Positions 25,918-33,721 of a stretch of 64,000 nucleotides of DNA are shown one piece after another (positions within the stretch are counted from its first letter, which is position 1; each line of letters opens with the position of its first letter). Source of the stretch: Nocardia niigatensis NBRC 100131 (GTDB lineage: Bacteria; Actinomycetota; Actinomycetes; Mycobacteriales; Mycobacteriaceae). The notes beneath the pieces are model-generated. The model searched no databases and was not told where the DNA came from. It saw only the letters and a list, made by a program, of their open reading frames with translations. The stretch covers positions 62,001-126,000 of the forward strand of contig NZ_BAGC01000043.1 of NCBI RefSeq assembly GCF_000308655.1. Direction: 5' to 3'. A program made the position numbers and the translations under genes.

Positions 25918-26778
25918 GTGGAGCTGCGCCAGCTGGCCTACTTCGTGGCGGTCTGCGAGGAGCTGAGCTTCAGCCGGGCCGCGAGCCGATGCTTCATCTC
26001 GCAGTCGGCAATCAGTCACCAGATCGCCCGGCTGGAACGCGACCTCGGCGTGAACCTCTTCGAACGGTCCACCCGCTCGGTCGTTCCCACCGACGCGACC
26101 ACCCGGCTACTTCCCCTTGCGAAACAAATGCTGAGCCTGGAATCGGCCATTCGCGCAGCTGTGCGGGCCTCCGGACCACGCATTCGCCTGGCGGCTAATA
26201 TGAGCTTCGCAACTAGATCACTGTCCGCGATCGCCGGCGCACGCGAGGCGCATCCGGGAGCGGAGATCGAATTCGTCATCAAGCCGTTCCGGCAGCGCAT
26301 CCAGGCGGTGGCCGACGGCGACTGTGATCTCGCTCTCATCCGGGGCAGTGTGGACCAGCCCGGGCTGACGGTCGAGAAGCTCTGGGTCGAGGATCCGGTC
26401 ATCGCCACCTCCACCGCGCACCCGCTCGTCACGCGCGGCGGCGATGTCACCCTCGCGGAACTGGGGACCTATCCGCTGCTGCTGCCCCCGGAGTCGGAAC
26501 AGGTCCTGCTCCACAATGTGGTGCGGGCCGCGTTCGCCGACCTGCCGACCGGGCCGGTCTTCGGCCCGCCCATCCCGCCCGACCACACCGCCACCATGGA
26601 ACTCATCAACCGGCCCGACGCCTGGACCATCCTCTACGCCGACAGCCAGACCGAGGGCATCGCCACCCTGCGGCTCACCGGGCACCCACTGCGCATCCCG
26701 GTCTCGGCCGTCACGCGCAGCGAGGGCCGCACCTCCCCCATCGTGACGACCCTGCTGGCGGCACTGCACTGCGCCTGA
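25918..26778 (+). CDS. LysR-family transcriptional regulator
   Basis: 286 residues. The N-terminal winged helix-turn-helix is canonical (ELRQLAYFVAVCEELSFSRA then CFISQSAISHQIARLERDLG, LFERSTRSV). The C-terminal periplasmic-binding-like sensor domain follows. I chose GTG 25918, where GGAGAAAG lies six bases upstream and the family start fits; an ATG at 25879 is in frame. Divergent from ndh across about 110 bases, where an A/T-rich stretch around 25875-25915 may hold its operator. Inducer unknown. Confidence 0.92.
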   Translation: MELRQLAYFVAVCEELSFSRAASRCFISQSAISHQIARLERDLGVNLFERSTRSVVPTDATTRLLPLAKQMLSLESAIRAAVRASGPRIRLAANMSFATRSLSAIAGAREAHPGAEIEFVIKPFRQRIQAVADGDCDLALIRGSVDQPGLTVEKLWVEDPVIATSTAHPLVTRGGDVTLAELGTYPLLLPPESEQVLLHNVVRAAFADLPTGPVFGPPIPPDHTATMELINRPDAWTILYADSQTEGIATLRLTGHPLRIPVSAVTRSEGRTSPIVTTLLAALHCA

Positions 26779-26788
26779 CGCGCGACTG

Positions 26789-27280
26789 CTAACCGGGATG
26801 CGCGGCGGCGAACTCGGCGAGCCCGGCCGCGAAGGACTCGAACATCGGGGCCAGCATCGACCGCACGAACCGCGCCTCGATCGGCGCGAGCGCCGGCGCC
26901 GGATCCAGGTGCACCTGCCAGGTCAGGGTGCAGTGCCCGGCGTCGATCGGCGTGAACGCGATGTCCTCGATCATGCGGCGGGCCAGGGGAATCGACATGG
27001 CGTCCGCGCCGAAGGTGAAGCGCGCGGCCGGTTCCCAGGCCAGGAAGCGTTCCCGCACGCTGATCCAGCGCAGGTGGATATCGCGGATCGCCCCCGCGGC
27101 ACGGGCATTCGAATACCAGGTGGTGGCACGGTAGCCGTTCGCCCACTCCGGCTGTCCCTCGCCGGTGGCGAGGATCTCGAAAGTGCGTGCCGCGGAGGCC
27201 GCCACAGTGCGCTCGCTGTGCAGATGCAGTCGCATGGCATCGATGTCGCCGAGTTCGCTCGGGCGCAGGGCGAACATCAT
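26789..27280 (-). CDS. SRPBCC-family (polyketide-cyclase/START-like) protein
   Basis: 163 residues. A single START-like domain: begins MRLHLHSERTVAASAARTFE (the typical first strand and helix), has a middle RFLAWEPAARFTFGAD and ends with the long helix RSMLAPMFESFAAGLAEFA. Such folds bind hydrophobic ligands in a deep cavity. ATG 27280 overlaps the stop of the SDR gene (ATGA), so they are coupled. The ligand is unknown; working with the SDR on the same substrate is inference. Confidence 0.82.
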   Translation of the reverse strand: MMFALRPSELGDIDAMRLHLHSERTVAASAARTFEILATGEGQPEWANGYRATTWYSNARAAGAIRDIHLRWISVRERFLAWEPAARFTFGADAMSIPLARRMIEDIAFTPIDAGHCTLTWQVHLDPAPALAPIEARFVRSMLAPMFESFAAGLAEFAAAHPG

Positions 27281-28062
27281 TTCGACGCCACCAGTCGCCT
27301 GGTCACGCGAATGGTGGTGCGGCGGGGCAGGATTCGCGGCAGGCCCGAGGAGACCGCGTTGACGATGCCGGACACGGTACTCGGCGGCGGGTTGCGGCGG
27401 TCCAGGGCGCGCAGGGCGGTGGCCACCACCTGTTGCGGCGTCTGCCGGTTGCCGACGCTGGCCGCATCGCCTGCCACGTCGAAGAATTCGGTGTCGGTCG
27501 CGCCCGGGCACACAGCCAGCGCGGTGACTCCCGAGCCTTCCAGTTCACCCCACAGGGCCTCGGTGAAGGACAGGACGAAGGCCTTGGTCGCGCCGTAGAC
27601 GGCCATGAACGGGATCGGCTGGAAGGCCGCGGTCGAGGCGATATTGACGATCACCCCGCGATCGCGGCTCACCATGGACGGCAGCGCGGCGTGGGTCAGT
27701 TCGGCGAGCGCGGCGACATTCACCGCGATCTCTTCGCGAACCTTGCCGGCCTCGTGGCCGGCCAGCGCGCCGTGGGTGGCGAAACCGGCATTGTTGATCA
27801 GGATGCCGACCGGCCGCACCGGATCGGTGAGAACCTCGGCGACCGAGGCCACACCGGCCGGATCGGACAGGTCGGCGGCGAGCACGCGCACCGAAACCCC
27901 ATGCGCGGCTTCCAGTTCCTTCGCCAGTTCCCGCAGCCGCGGCTCGCGCCGGGCCGCCAGGACCAGATCGCAGCCGCGGGCGGCCAGGGCGGTGGCGAAG
28001 GCCGCGCCGATGCCGCTGCTCGCGCCGGTGACGACCGCGGTCGCCGGATACCACTCGGTCAT
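27277..28062 (-). CDS. Short-chain dehydrogenase/reductase
   Basis: 261 residues. Motifs: AVVTGASSGIGAAFATALAA (TGxxxGIG), LINNAGFATHG (NNAG), a catalytic Ser in IVNIASTAAFQ, and YGATKAFVLSF (YxxxK). The C-terminus is basic, like SDRs acting on acyl or alcohol substrates in mycobacteria. ATG 28062 with AGGAG a few bases upstream. It heads the SDR-SRPBCC unit and is divergent from a TetR regulator, with palindromes in between. Confidence 0.92.
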   Translation of the reverse strand: MTEWYPATAVVTGASSGIGAAFATALAARGCDLVLAARREPRLRELAKELEAAHGVSVRVLAADLSDPAGVASVAEVLTDPVRPVGILINNAGFATHGALAGHEAGKVREEIAVNVAALAELTHAALPSMVSRDRGVIVNIASTAAFQPIPFMAVYGATKAFVLSFTEALWGELEGSGVTALAVCPGATDTEFFDVAGDAASVGNRQTPQQVVATALRALDRRNPPPSTVSGIVNAVSSGLPRILPRRTTIRVTRRLVASK

Positions 28063-28075
28063 TTCTCCTCCTAGG

Positions 28076-28112
28076 TGAACATATGTTCAGCTATGTATAC
28101 TTAACAGCTGTT
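28076..28112. promoter_or_regulatory. Two palindromes in the SDR/TetR divergent promoter
   Basis: A perfect 14-bp palindrome TGAACATATGTTCA (28076-28089) and a perfect 10-bp palindrome AACAGCTGTT (28103-28112) lie in the 76-bp gap; the word GTTCAGCTAT occurs twice (28085-28094 and 28110-28119). This layout fits an autoregulated TetR operator controlling the divergent SDR-SRPBCC unit. Confidence 0.7.
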
Positions 28113-28138
28113 CAGCTATCTCTGTCAAGGAGGACTTC

Positions 28139-28726
28139 GTGCCGGGTACCCGACAGCGCCGAACCCGAGGCGAAGGCGAACGGCTGCGCGCCGAACTCGT
28201 CGCCGCCGCCATCGACCTGCTGCTCGAGCCGCAACCGCTGCCCGCGCCGTCCCTGCGCGCCATCGCCCGCGCCTGCGGCGTCGCCCCCAGCGCCGTCTAC
28301 ATGCACTTCGCTTCCCAGGACGCGCTGAACTACGCCGTCATAGCCGCACTCTTCGGCCGGCTGCGTGCCGACCTCGACGCCGCCGACCCGGCCGGCGCGA
28401 CACCCGCCGAGCGACTGGACGCCCTGCTCGGCGCCTACCTGACCTGGGCCGAAAGCCACCCGGGCGCATACCAATTGCTCTTCGAGCGGCCCGATCCGCT
28501 CGACACCGAAGGCGAGGGACCCGGCCTCGACCTGCTCGACCGCCTCGCCCGGCTGCTGCCCGAGACCGACCCGCGGACCCGGCGCGCCGCCGCCCTGCGC
28601 ATCTGGTGCGCCGTGCACGGGGTGGCGTCCCTGCGCATCCACAAACCGAGCGCGCCCTGGGCCGACACCGCGCGGGCGGACGCCCGCGCGCTGATCGCGA
28701 GCATCGCCGGACTGCCCGCCGCCTGA
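28139..28726 (+). CDS. TetR-family regulator
   Basis: 195 residues from GTG 28139 (AAGGAGGA six bases upstream). The HTH is a variant: RAELVAAAIDLLLEPQPLPA then PSLRAIARACGVAPSAVYMH. The ligand domain includes YLTWAESHPGAYQLLFERPD, the WHG-type C-terminal domain. It likely represses itself and the divergent SDR pair through the palindromes at 28076-28112. Ligand unknown. Confidence 0.9.
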   Translation: MPGTRQRRTRGEGERLRAELVAAAIDLLLEPQPLPAPSLRAIARACGVAPSAVYMHFASQDALNYAVIAALFGRLRADLDAADPAGATPAERLDALLGAYLTWAESHPGAYQLLFERPDPLDTEGEGPGLDLLDRLARLLPETDPRTRRAAALRIWCAVHGVASLRIHKPSAPWADTARADARALIASIAGLPAA

Positions 28727-28787
28727 GCGCGGCGCACCGGGCCGGATACGGCCGACACGTCCGCCGGAACCGAATTACGCTGGCACC

Positions 28788-29225
28788 GTGGGGCAGGAGA
28801 ACATGCGGGCCTCCGACAGGGACCGCGAACACATCGCCGACCGGCTGCGCGTGGCCATGGACGAGGGGCGCATCACGCTGCACGAGTTCGACGAACGACT
28901 GCAGCAGGTGTATTCGGCCCGGACCTACGGGGAACTCGCGCCGATCATGTCCGACCTACCGGTCCAACGGGTTTCCAGCCTGAGCACCCCGGCCGACGTG
29001 AGCAGCGTGCCACTCTGGGTGAAGATCATCTGGGCGCCCTGGGTCTTCGTGACCTTGATGTGCGTGGTGATCTGGGTGGCCACCGGACTGGGTTACTTCT
29101 GGCCGATCTGGGTCGCCGCACCGTGGGGAGTCGCGCTGATGATCCCCACCTCCATCGGGATGGTCGTGCAACGCGACGCCCAGCGGCGGCGGCAGGCGGC
29201 GCGGGATCGGTATCGGCCACGATAG
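28788..29225 (+). CDS. DUF1707-domain membrane protein
   Basis: 145 residues from GTG 28788, or ATG 28803. The N-terminal DUF1707 motif is exact (MRASDRDREHIADRLRVAM, then DEGRITLHEFDERLQQVYSA, and YGELAPIMSDLP). Two transmembrane helices follow (VFVTLMCVVIWVATGLGYF and IWVAAPWGVALMIPTSIGM), ending in a basic tail. The family is widespread in actinobacteria; the domain resembles short oligomerisation domains but its role is unknown. Confidence 0.88.
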   Translation: MGQENMRASDRDREHIADRLRVAMDEGRITLHEFDERLQQVYSARTYGELAPIMSDLPVQRVSSLSTPADVSSVPLWVKIIWAPWVFVTLMCVVIWVATGLGYFWPIWVAAPWGVALMIPTSIGMVVQRDAQRRRQAARDRYRPR

Positions 29226-29246
29226 TTCCACCGCAGTTTTCGTCGG

Positions 29247-29657
29247 TCACGCCAGGGCTGCCGCCACCGCGAGATGCAATCGCAGATCCTCGGGCTCCTC
29301 GTCCTGGACGGCCCACACGATCTCCTCCATCGATCGCATGAACGCCCAGGCGCGCGCCCGATCGGCGCGGACGGCCGATCCCGCGGCGGTCCGCTCGACC
29401 ACCGCCCCGGCATGCTCGGCCGTCGGGTCGCTCTGCACCTGGATCATCACCAGGAACCCGGCATCGAACGCCGCCTCCCCGAGATATGCCTTCGGGTCGA
29501 TGAGCAGCCACGGCTCCCGTTCCGCCGCAACGATATTGCCGAGATGCGTATCGCGATTGACCACGAGCAGCGGGCCGTCCGGCACCGCGAGTTCGGCGCG
29601 ACGCTCCGCGGCACGATCCAGGAGCCGCGCCGGAATAACCTCGGCGACATTGGCCAC
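29247..29657 (-). pseudogene. 5'-truncated aminoglycoside/hydroxyurea phosphotransferase (APH(6)-like)
   Basis: About 136 residues equal to the C-terminal half of the family: ARLLDRAAERRAEL, the catalytic loop LLVVNRDTHLGNIVAAE (Asp and Asn of the kinase), LLIDPKAYLGEAAFDAG (metal-binding Asp), and the helical end. The N-lobe with the ATP-binding strands and about half the protein is missing; full-length relatives have about 270-300 residues. The Asp in the loop is preserved, but without the N-lobe no activity is expected. The break lies next to the monooxygenase fragment, which points the other way. Confidence 0.78.
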
Positions 29658-30100
29658 GGCATGAACCTCGGGATCGGCGACGCCGACAACCTCGCGTGGA
29701 AGCCGGCCGCCGTGATCACCGGGGCGGCTCCCGAAATCCTGCTCGGCACTTACGATCCGAGCGCCGCGAGCTCGCCCGCCAGGTCATCGACATCTCCACC
29801 GAGAACTCCCGTACGCGCGGGAGCTACCGGATCGACGACGAGTTGCTGCTCGGCACCGCTTGCCGGGACACCGGCACCCTCGCCGATCGCGGCTACCTTC
29901 CTGCCGCTGAGATCGGCGACCGCCTCCCCCACGCCTGGCTCCCCGACTGCCGCTCCACCCTCGACCTGCTCGGCCCCGGCCACGTGCTGCTCACCGGTTC
30001 CCAACTCCCCCAGGCCCTCCGCGATGCCTGCGGCCTCTCCCCCACCACCGGTCTGCTGGTCCGGCCCGACGGCCACATCGCCGCTCGCGTCTACGGCTGA
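29643..30100 (+). pseudogene. 5'-truncated, frameshifted FAD-dependent monooxygenase
   Basis: The plus strand reads GHGMNLGIGDADNLAWKPAA (the FAD-pyrophosphate motif of PHBH-type aromatic hydroxylases) and ITGAAPEILLGTYD, then changes frame near 29760 to RRELARQVIDISTENSRTRG and continues SYRIDDELLLGTACR, ending in ARVYG and TGA at 30100. The N-terminal 270 or so residues, with the NADPH and first FAD motifs, are missing. So the gene lost its 5' half and carries a frameshift. Confidence 0.78.
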
Positions 30101-30607
30101 ACTCTCGGTGGCTGGTTGTGGCGTAGCGGCGGCCGGCTCCGGTACCGGTGTCTCGTGCACGGTGCGCCACAGGTAGGTTCGGCCGTCGGTCACCAGGACG
30201 GCCGTCACTGTGCGCCGACCGGTTTTCACCGTGCCGATGCGGTTCTCGGCGACGAAGCGGACGACGATCAGCTGGCCGCTGCGGGCGATCTCCTGGACCT
30301 CGGAGACCTCGATTTCCACGCCTGCCAGCATGTTTCGGGCCGACCACATGCCGGCGAGGAAGGTCTCGCGGTCCACGGCTTGCCCGGTCGTCACGACCGA
30401 GGTGAATTGGTCGTCCAGCGCCCCGGAGATGCGGTCGAAGACCTTCAGGGGCGCGTCCGATCCCAGCCATTCGGCGAGATCGAAATGCAGGGCCGCGACG
30501 ACGTCGCCGAGTTCGACGTCGTCGAATCCGGAACCGGCAGCGTTACTGGTCTTACGGGCGACCGGCTCCTCGGCCCGCCGTCGCCGAGGATCGAATCGCC
30601 CACGCAC
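29750..30607 (-). CDS. SnoaL/DUF4440-like protein with an antisense read-through tail
   Basis: 285 residues by frame. The first 150 are a SnoaL/NTF2-type domain: DVVAALHFDLAEWLGSDAP, FTSVVTTGQAVDRETFLAGM, LIVVRFVAENRI, RTVTAVLVTDGRTYLWRTVH. From about residue 160 the frame runs antisense across the monooxygenase fragment and becomes Gly/Ala/Glu-rich with no fold. The real stop may have been lost, or the family gene always ended here in another form. I would treat 30150-30607 as the reliable part. Confidence 0.6.
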   Translation of the reverse strand: MRGRFDPRRRRAEEPVARKTSNAAGSGFDDVELGDVVAALHFDLAEWLGSDAPLKVFDRISGALDDQFTSVVTTGQAVDRETFLAGMWSARNMLAGVEIEVSEVQEIARSGQLIVVRFVAENRIGTVKTGRRTVTAVLVTDGRTYLWRTVHETPVPEPAAATPQPATESSAVDASGDVAVGPDQQTGGGGEAAGIAEGLGELGTGEQHVAGAEQVEGGAAVGEPGVGEAVADLSGRKVAAIGEGAGVPASGAEQQLVVDPVAPARTGVLGGDVDDLAGELAALGS

Positions 30608-30643
30608 GGTGTCACTGTACGTCCACGACGCACAGCGATCGCG

Positions 30644-30862
30644 CTACCCGACGGGGTCCGAGCAGAACACCGTCACACCGCAGCCCCGGCTGCCACTCGG
30701 ATTGGATGCCGCGATCGTGGTCGCCCCGGTTCCGGGCGCCACCGCATCCGTCGCCACCGAGATCTTGGTGGGATCGGTCAGCGGCAGCGGCGCGGCCGTA
30801 CCCGACCCGATCCCGGCCGCCATCATTGCCGCGACCGCAGCGCCGGTCATGAGAATCCGCGT
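30644..30862 (-). CDS. Small secreted protein, possible ACG start
   Basis: About 72 residues. Starting at ACG 30862, the product reads an n-region Arg, then ILMTGAAVAAMMAAGIGSG, and a cleavage site near GTAA, followed by a 45-residue mature part with two cysteines (RGCGVTVFCSD). GGAGG lies exactly six bases before the ACG (30869-30873), but 18 bases before the first ATG (30850). Either an unusual start, a mutated ATG, or a leader with ATG 30850 is possible. No family recognised. Confidence 0.4.
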   Translation of the reverse strand, partial: TRILMTGAAVAAMMAAGIGSGTAAPLPLTDPTKISVATDAVAPGTGATTIAASNPSGSRGCGVTVFCSDPVG

Positions 30863-30905
30863 GAGGCACCTCCGTGCCCTCAGTTCCTTGGGCCCGAAAA
30901 CGAAT

Positions 30906-30933
30906 GTCCCCCGGCCGAATCCGGCCGGGGGAC
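30906..30933 (-). terminator. Terminator of the etfBA transcript
   Basis: GTCCCCCGGCCG pairs perfectly with CGGCCGGGGGAC across the loop aatc. On the minus strand it begins 28 bases after the etfA stop and is followed by ATTCGTTTTCG. Confidence 0.85.
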
Positions 30934-30961
30934 CTTCGATCCGCTTGCAGCAGAGCTGAAA

Positions 30962-31921
30962 TCAGCCCTTGTGAGCCTTCACGGCCTCGGTCAGCTGCGG
31001 GGCGACGTTGAACAGGTCGCCGACGATGCCGTAGTCCGAGATCTCGAAGATCGGGGCCTCTTCGTCCTTGTTGACGGCCACGATGGTCTTCGAGGTCTGC
31101 ATGCCGGCGCGGTGCTGGATGGCGCCGGAGATGCCGAGGGCGATGTACAGCTGCGGGGAGACCGTCTTACCGGTCTGACCGACCTGGAACTGGCCCGGGT
31201 AGTAGCCGGAGTCGACGGCGGCGCGGGAAGCACCGACGGCCGCACCGAGGGCGTCGGCCAGCGGCTCGACGACCTTGCCGAAGTTGTCGGCCGAACCGAC
31301 ACCACGGCCACCGGACACCACGATCGCGGCCTCGGTGAGCTCGGGACGGTCGCCGCCCACGTTCGGCTCACGCGAGACGATCTTGGTGACGCCCTCTTCC
31401 TGCGCGGGCAGCTCGACGACGACCTTCTCGCCGGCGGCGGCCTGCGGGGCGGCCTCGATGGCACCCGGGCGCACCGAGATCACCGGCACGTCGCCGGTGG
31501 CCTTGGCGTCCACGGTGAACGCGCCACCGAAGATGGAGTGCTGCGCCGAGCCGTCGCCGCTCACGGAGATGACGTCGATCAGCAGACCGGAACCGATGCG
31601 GGCGGCCAGGCGACCCGACACCTCCTTGCCGTCCGCGGTGGCGGCGACCAGGATCGCGGCCGGGGCGGCGGACTCGGACAGGGCGGCGAGCACGTCGACC
31701 TTGGGGGTGACGAGGAAGCCCTCGGCGTCGTCGCCCTCGGCGACGTAGATCTTCTCGGCGCCGGCGGCGGCCAGCGCGTCACCGAGCTTGTCGGCGGTGC
31801 CGGCAGCGCCGACCACGACGGCGGCCGGGGTGCCCAGCGCGCGAGCGGCGGTGAGGAGTTCGGTGGTCACCTTCTTGGGCGCACCGTCAGCGTGCTCCAC
31901 GAGCACCAAAACTTCTGCCAT
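30962..31921 (-). CDS. etfA: Electron transfer flavoprotein subunit alpha
   Basis: 319 residues, normal size. The C-terminal FAD-binding signature is complete (LYIALGISGAIQHRAGM, then IVAVNKDEEAPIFEISDYGI), and the N-terminal domain has the alpha/beta layout of EtfA. With EtfB it takes electrons from acyl-CoA and other dehydrogenases and hands them to an ETF:quinone oxidoreductase. It follows etfB by 38 bases. Matches fixB (Rv3028c). Confidence 0.96.
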   Translation of the reverse strand: MAEVLVLVEHADGAPKKVTTELLTAARALGTPAAVVVGAAGTADKLGDALAAAGAEKIYVAEGDDAEGFLVTPKVDVLAALSESAAPAAILVAATADGKEVSGRLAARIGSGLLIDVISVSGDGSAQHSIFGGAFTVDAKATGDVPVISVRPGAIEAAPQAAAGEKVVVELPAQEEGVTKIVSREPNVGGDRPELTEAAIVVSGGRGVGSADNFGKVVEPLADALGAAVGASRAAVDSGYYPGQFQVGQTGKTVSPQLYIALGISGAIQHRAGMQTSKTIVAVNKDEEAPIFEISDYGIVGDLFNVAPQLTEAVKAHKG

Positions 31922-31959
31922 TTTTTCTATCTCCTGAAAGTCGTTGGGCCCGGGGGCAA

Positions 31960-32745
31960 TTAGATGATCTTCTGACCGACCAGGTAGGTGGCGATCTGGT
32001 TGCCGCCCTCGCCCTCGTCGACGATCTTCTCGCCCGCCGTGCGCGCCGGCTTCGGGGTCACACCGGTCACCCGGGTGCCGGCGTTCGCAACGCCCACGGT
32101 CTCCGGGTCGACGCCCAGATCCGCCAGGGTGAAGGTCTGAACTTCCTTCTTCTTGGCGGCCATGATGCCCTTGAAAGACGGGAACCGCGGCTCGTTGATC
32201 TTCTCGGTGACCGAGACGATGGCCGGGAGGGTGGCCTCGAGCTTGAACACGCCCTCGTCGGTCTCGCGCTCGCCGGCGATGCGCTCGCCGTCGACGGTCA
32301 GCTTGCGCAGGTGGGTCAGCTGCGGCAGACCCAGGTACTCGGCGATGATGGCCGGCACCGCACCGGCGCGACCGTCGGTGGCCTCGTTGCCCGCGATGAC
32401 CAACTCGATGCCCTCGATCTGACCCAGCGCGGCCGCCAGGATGTAGGCGGTCTGCACGGCGTCGGAGCCGTGGATGGCCGGGTCGTTGATGTGGATGGCC
32501 TTGTCCGCGCCCATGGAGAGGGCCTTGCGGATGGCCTCGGTGGCCCGATCGGGGCCTGCGGCCAGCACGGTGACCTCGCCGCCCTGCGCCTCCTTGATCA
32601 ACAGCGCCTCCTCGACGGCGCGCTCGTTGATCTCATCGAGGATGGCGTCGGCGGCCTCGCGGTCGAGGGTGTAGTCACCGCTGGTCAGCTTGCGCTCGGA
32701 CCAGGTGTCGGGAACCTGCTTGATCAGTACGACGATGTTCGGCAT
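31960..32745 (-). CDS. etfB: Electron transfer flavoprotein subunit beta
   Basis: 261 residues. The family signature VIAGNEATDGRAGAVPAIIAEYLG is present, with the N-terminal NIVVLIKQVPDTW. EtfB binds AMP and pairs with EtfA. AGGAGGTCGACG precedes the ATG at 32745. It heads the etfB-etfA unit and is divergent from a methyltransferase; a 22-bp inverted repeat lies in the promoter gap. Matches fixA (Rv3029c). Confidence 0.96.
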   Translation of the reverse strand: MPNIVVLIKQVPDTWSERKLTSGDYTLDREAADAILDEINERAVEEALLIKEAQGGEVTVLAAGPDRATEAIRKALSMGADKAIHINDPAIHGSDAVQTAYILAAALGQIEGIELVIAGNEATDGRAGAVPAIIAEYLGLPQLTHLRKLTVDGERIAGERETDEGVFKLEATLPAIVSVTEKINEPRFPSFKGIMAAKKKEVQTFTLADLGVDPETVGVANAGTRVTGVTPKPARTAGEKIVDEGEGGNQIATYLVGQKII

Positions 32746-32835
32746 TGGTCTTCGTCGACCTCCTGTTCTGGTGGCACTGGGTGTGGCGGTCGCACGAGTT
32801 CGTCACGTACGTCCACGAGTAGCTCGATCGGGAGA

Positions 32836-32868
32836 TTACCCTACGTTAAGTTACTCGTGGGTAACTTA
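32836..32868. promoter_or_regulatory. 22-bp inverted repeat between etfBA and the MGLP genes
   Basis: TAAGTTAC (32847-32854) and GTAACTTA (32861-32868) form a perfect 8-bp inverted repeat with a six-base spacer; an outer TTACCC (32836) and GGGTAA (32859) pair as well. It lies about 100 bases from etfB and 70 from the methyltransferase start. I infer an operator for a TetR- or GntR-like repressor; the protein is not identified. Confidence 0.65.
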
Positions 32869-32936
32869 CGGTGTGAGTTTCCGCATCGGCTGATCCGGTC
32901 GCGGGTGTGATATGGACAACCGCTAACGTCGGAGCA

Positions 32937-33719
32937 ATGAGCGAGGCCGTGAGTCCTGTTGAAAACCCCACCGACCCCTTGCCTTTGACCGGCGAGCGGA
33001 CGGTGCCCGGCATCGCCGAGGAGAACTACTGGTTCCGGCGGCACGAGATCGCCTACGTGCGCATGCTCGAGCAGTGCGCGGGCAAGGTCGTGCTCGAGGC
33101 CGGCAGCGGAGAAGGTTACGGCGCCAATATGATCGCCGGCGTCGCCGCGCGGGTCACCGGCCTGGACTACGACGACAGCGCGGTCGCGCACGTGCGCGCC
33201 AAGTACCCGCGCGTGGAGATGGTGCAGGGCAATCTGGCCGACCTGCCGCTCGACGACGCCTCGGTCGACATCGTGGTGAACTTCCAAGTGATCGAGCACC
33301 TCTGGGACCAGGCCCAGTTCCTGCGCGAATGCCTGCGGGTGCTGCGGCCCGGCGGCAAGCTGCTGATCTCCACGCCCAACCGGATCACCTTCTCCCCCGG
33401 GCGCGACACGCCGCTCAACCCTTTCCACACCCGTGAGCTGAATGCCGCGGAAATGACCGAACTGCTCGCCGAGGCCGGTTTCACCGTGGAACTGATGGCG
33501 GGCATCTTCCACGGCCCCGAACTGGTTGCGCTGGACGCGAAGTGGGGCGGGTCGATCATCGACGCGCAGATCGAACGGGCGCTCGCCGGCGAGCCGTGGC
33601 CGGCCGATCTGGCCGCCGATGTGGCCGCCGTGCGCATCGACGATTTCGAGCTGGTCGCCGACTCCGAGCGGGACATCGACGCCAGCCTGGATCTGCTGGC
33701 CATCGCGGTGAAGCCGTGA
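32937..33719 (+). CDS. SAM-dependent methyltransferase (Rv3030-like)
   Basis: 260 residues from ATG 32937. Class I fold: VVLEAGSGEGYGANMI (SAM loop, motif I), VTGLDYDD (motif II), and VNFQVIEHLW with RVLRPGGKLLISTPNR. Position first in a row with a GH57 enzyme and a GT4 enzyme matches Rv3030-Rv3032, the methylglucose lipopolysaccharide (MGLP) cluster of mycobacteria, where it is a candidate sugar methyltransferase. The exact methylation target is not established by sequence. Confidence 0.9.
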   Translation: MSEAVSPVENPTDPLPLTGERTVPGIAEENYWFRRHEIAYVRMLEQCAGKVVLEAGSGEGYGANMIAGVAARVTGLDYDDSAVAHVRAKYPRVEMVQGNLADLPLDDASVDIVVNFQVIEHLWDQAQFLRECLRVLRPGGKLLISTPNRITFSPGRDTPLNPFHTRELNAAEMTELLAEAGFTVELMAGIFHGPELVALDAKWGGSIIDAQIERALAGEPWPADLAADVAAVRIDDFELVADSERDIDASLDLLAIAVKP

Positions 33720-33721
33720 GT

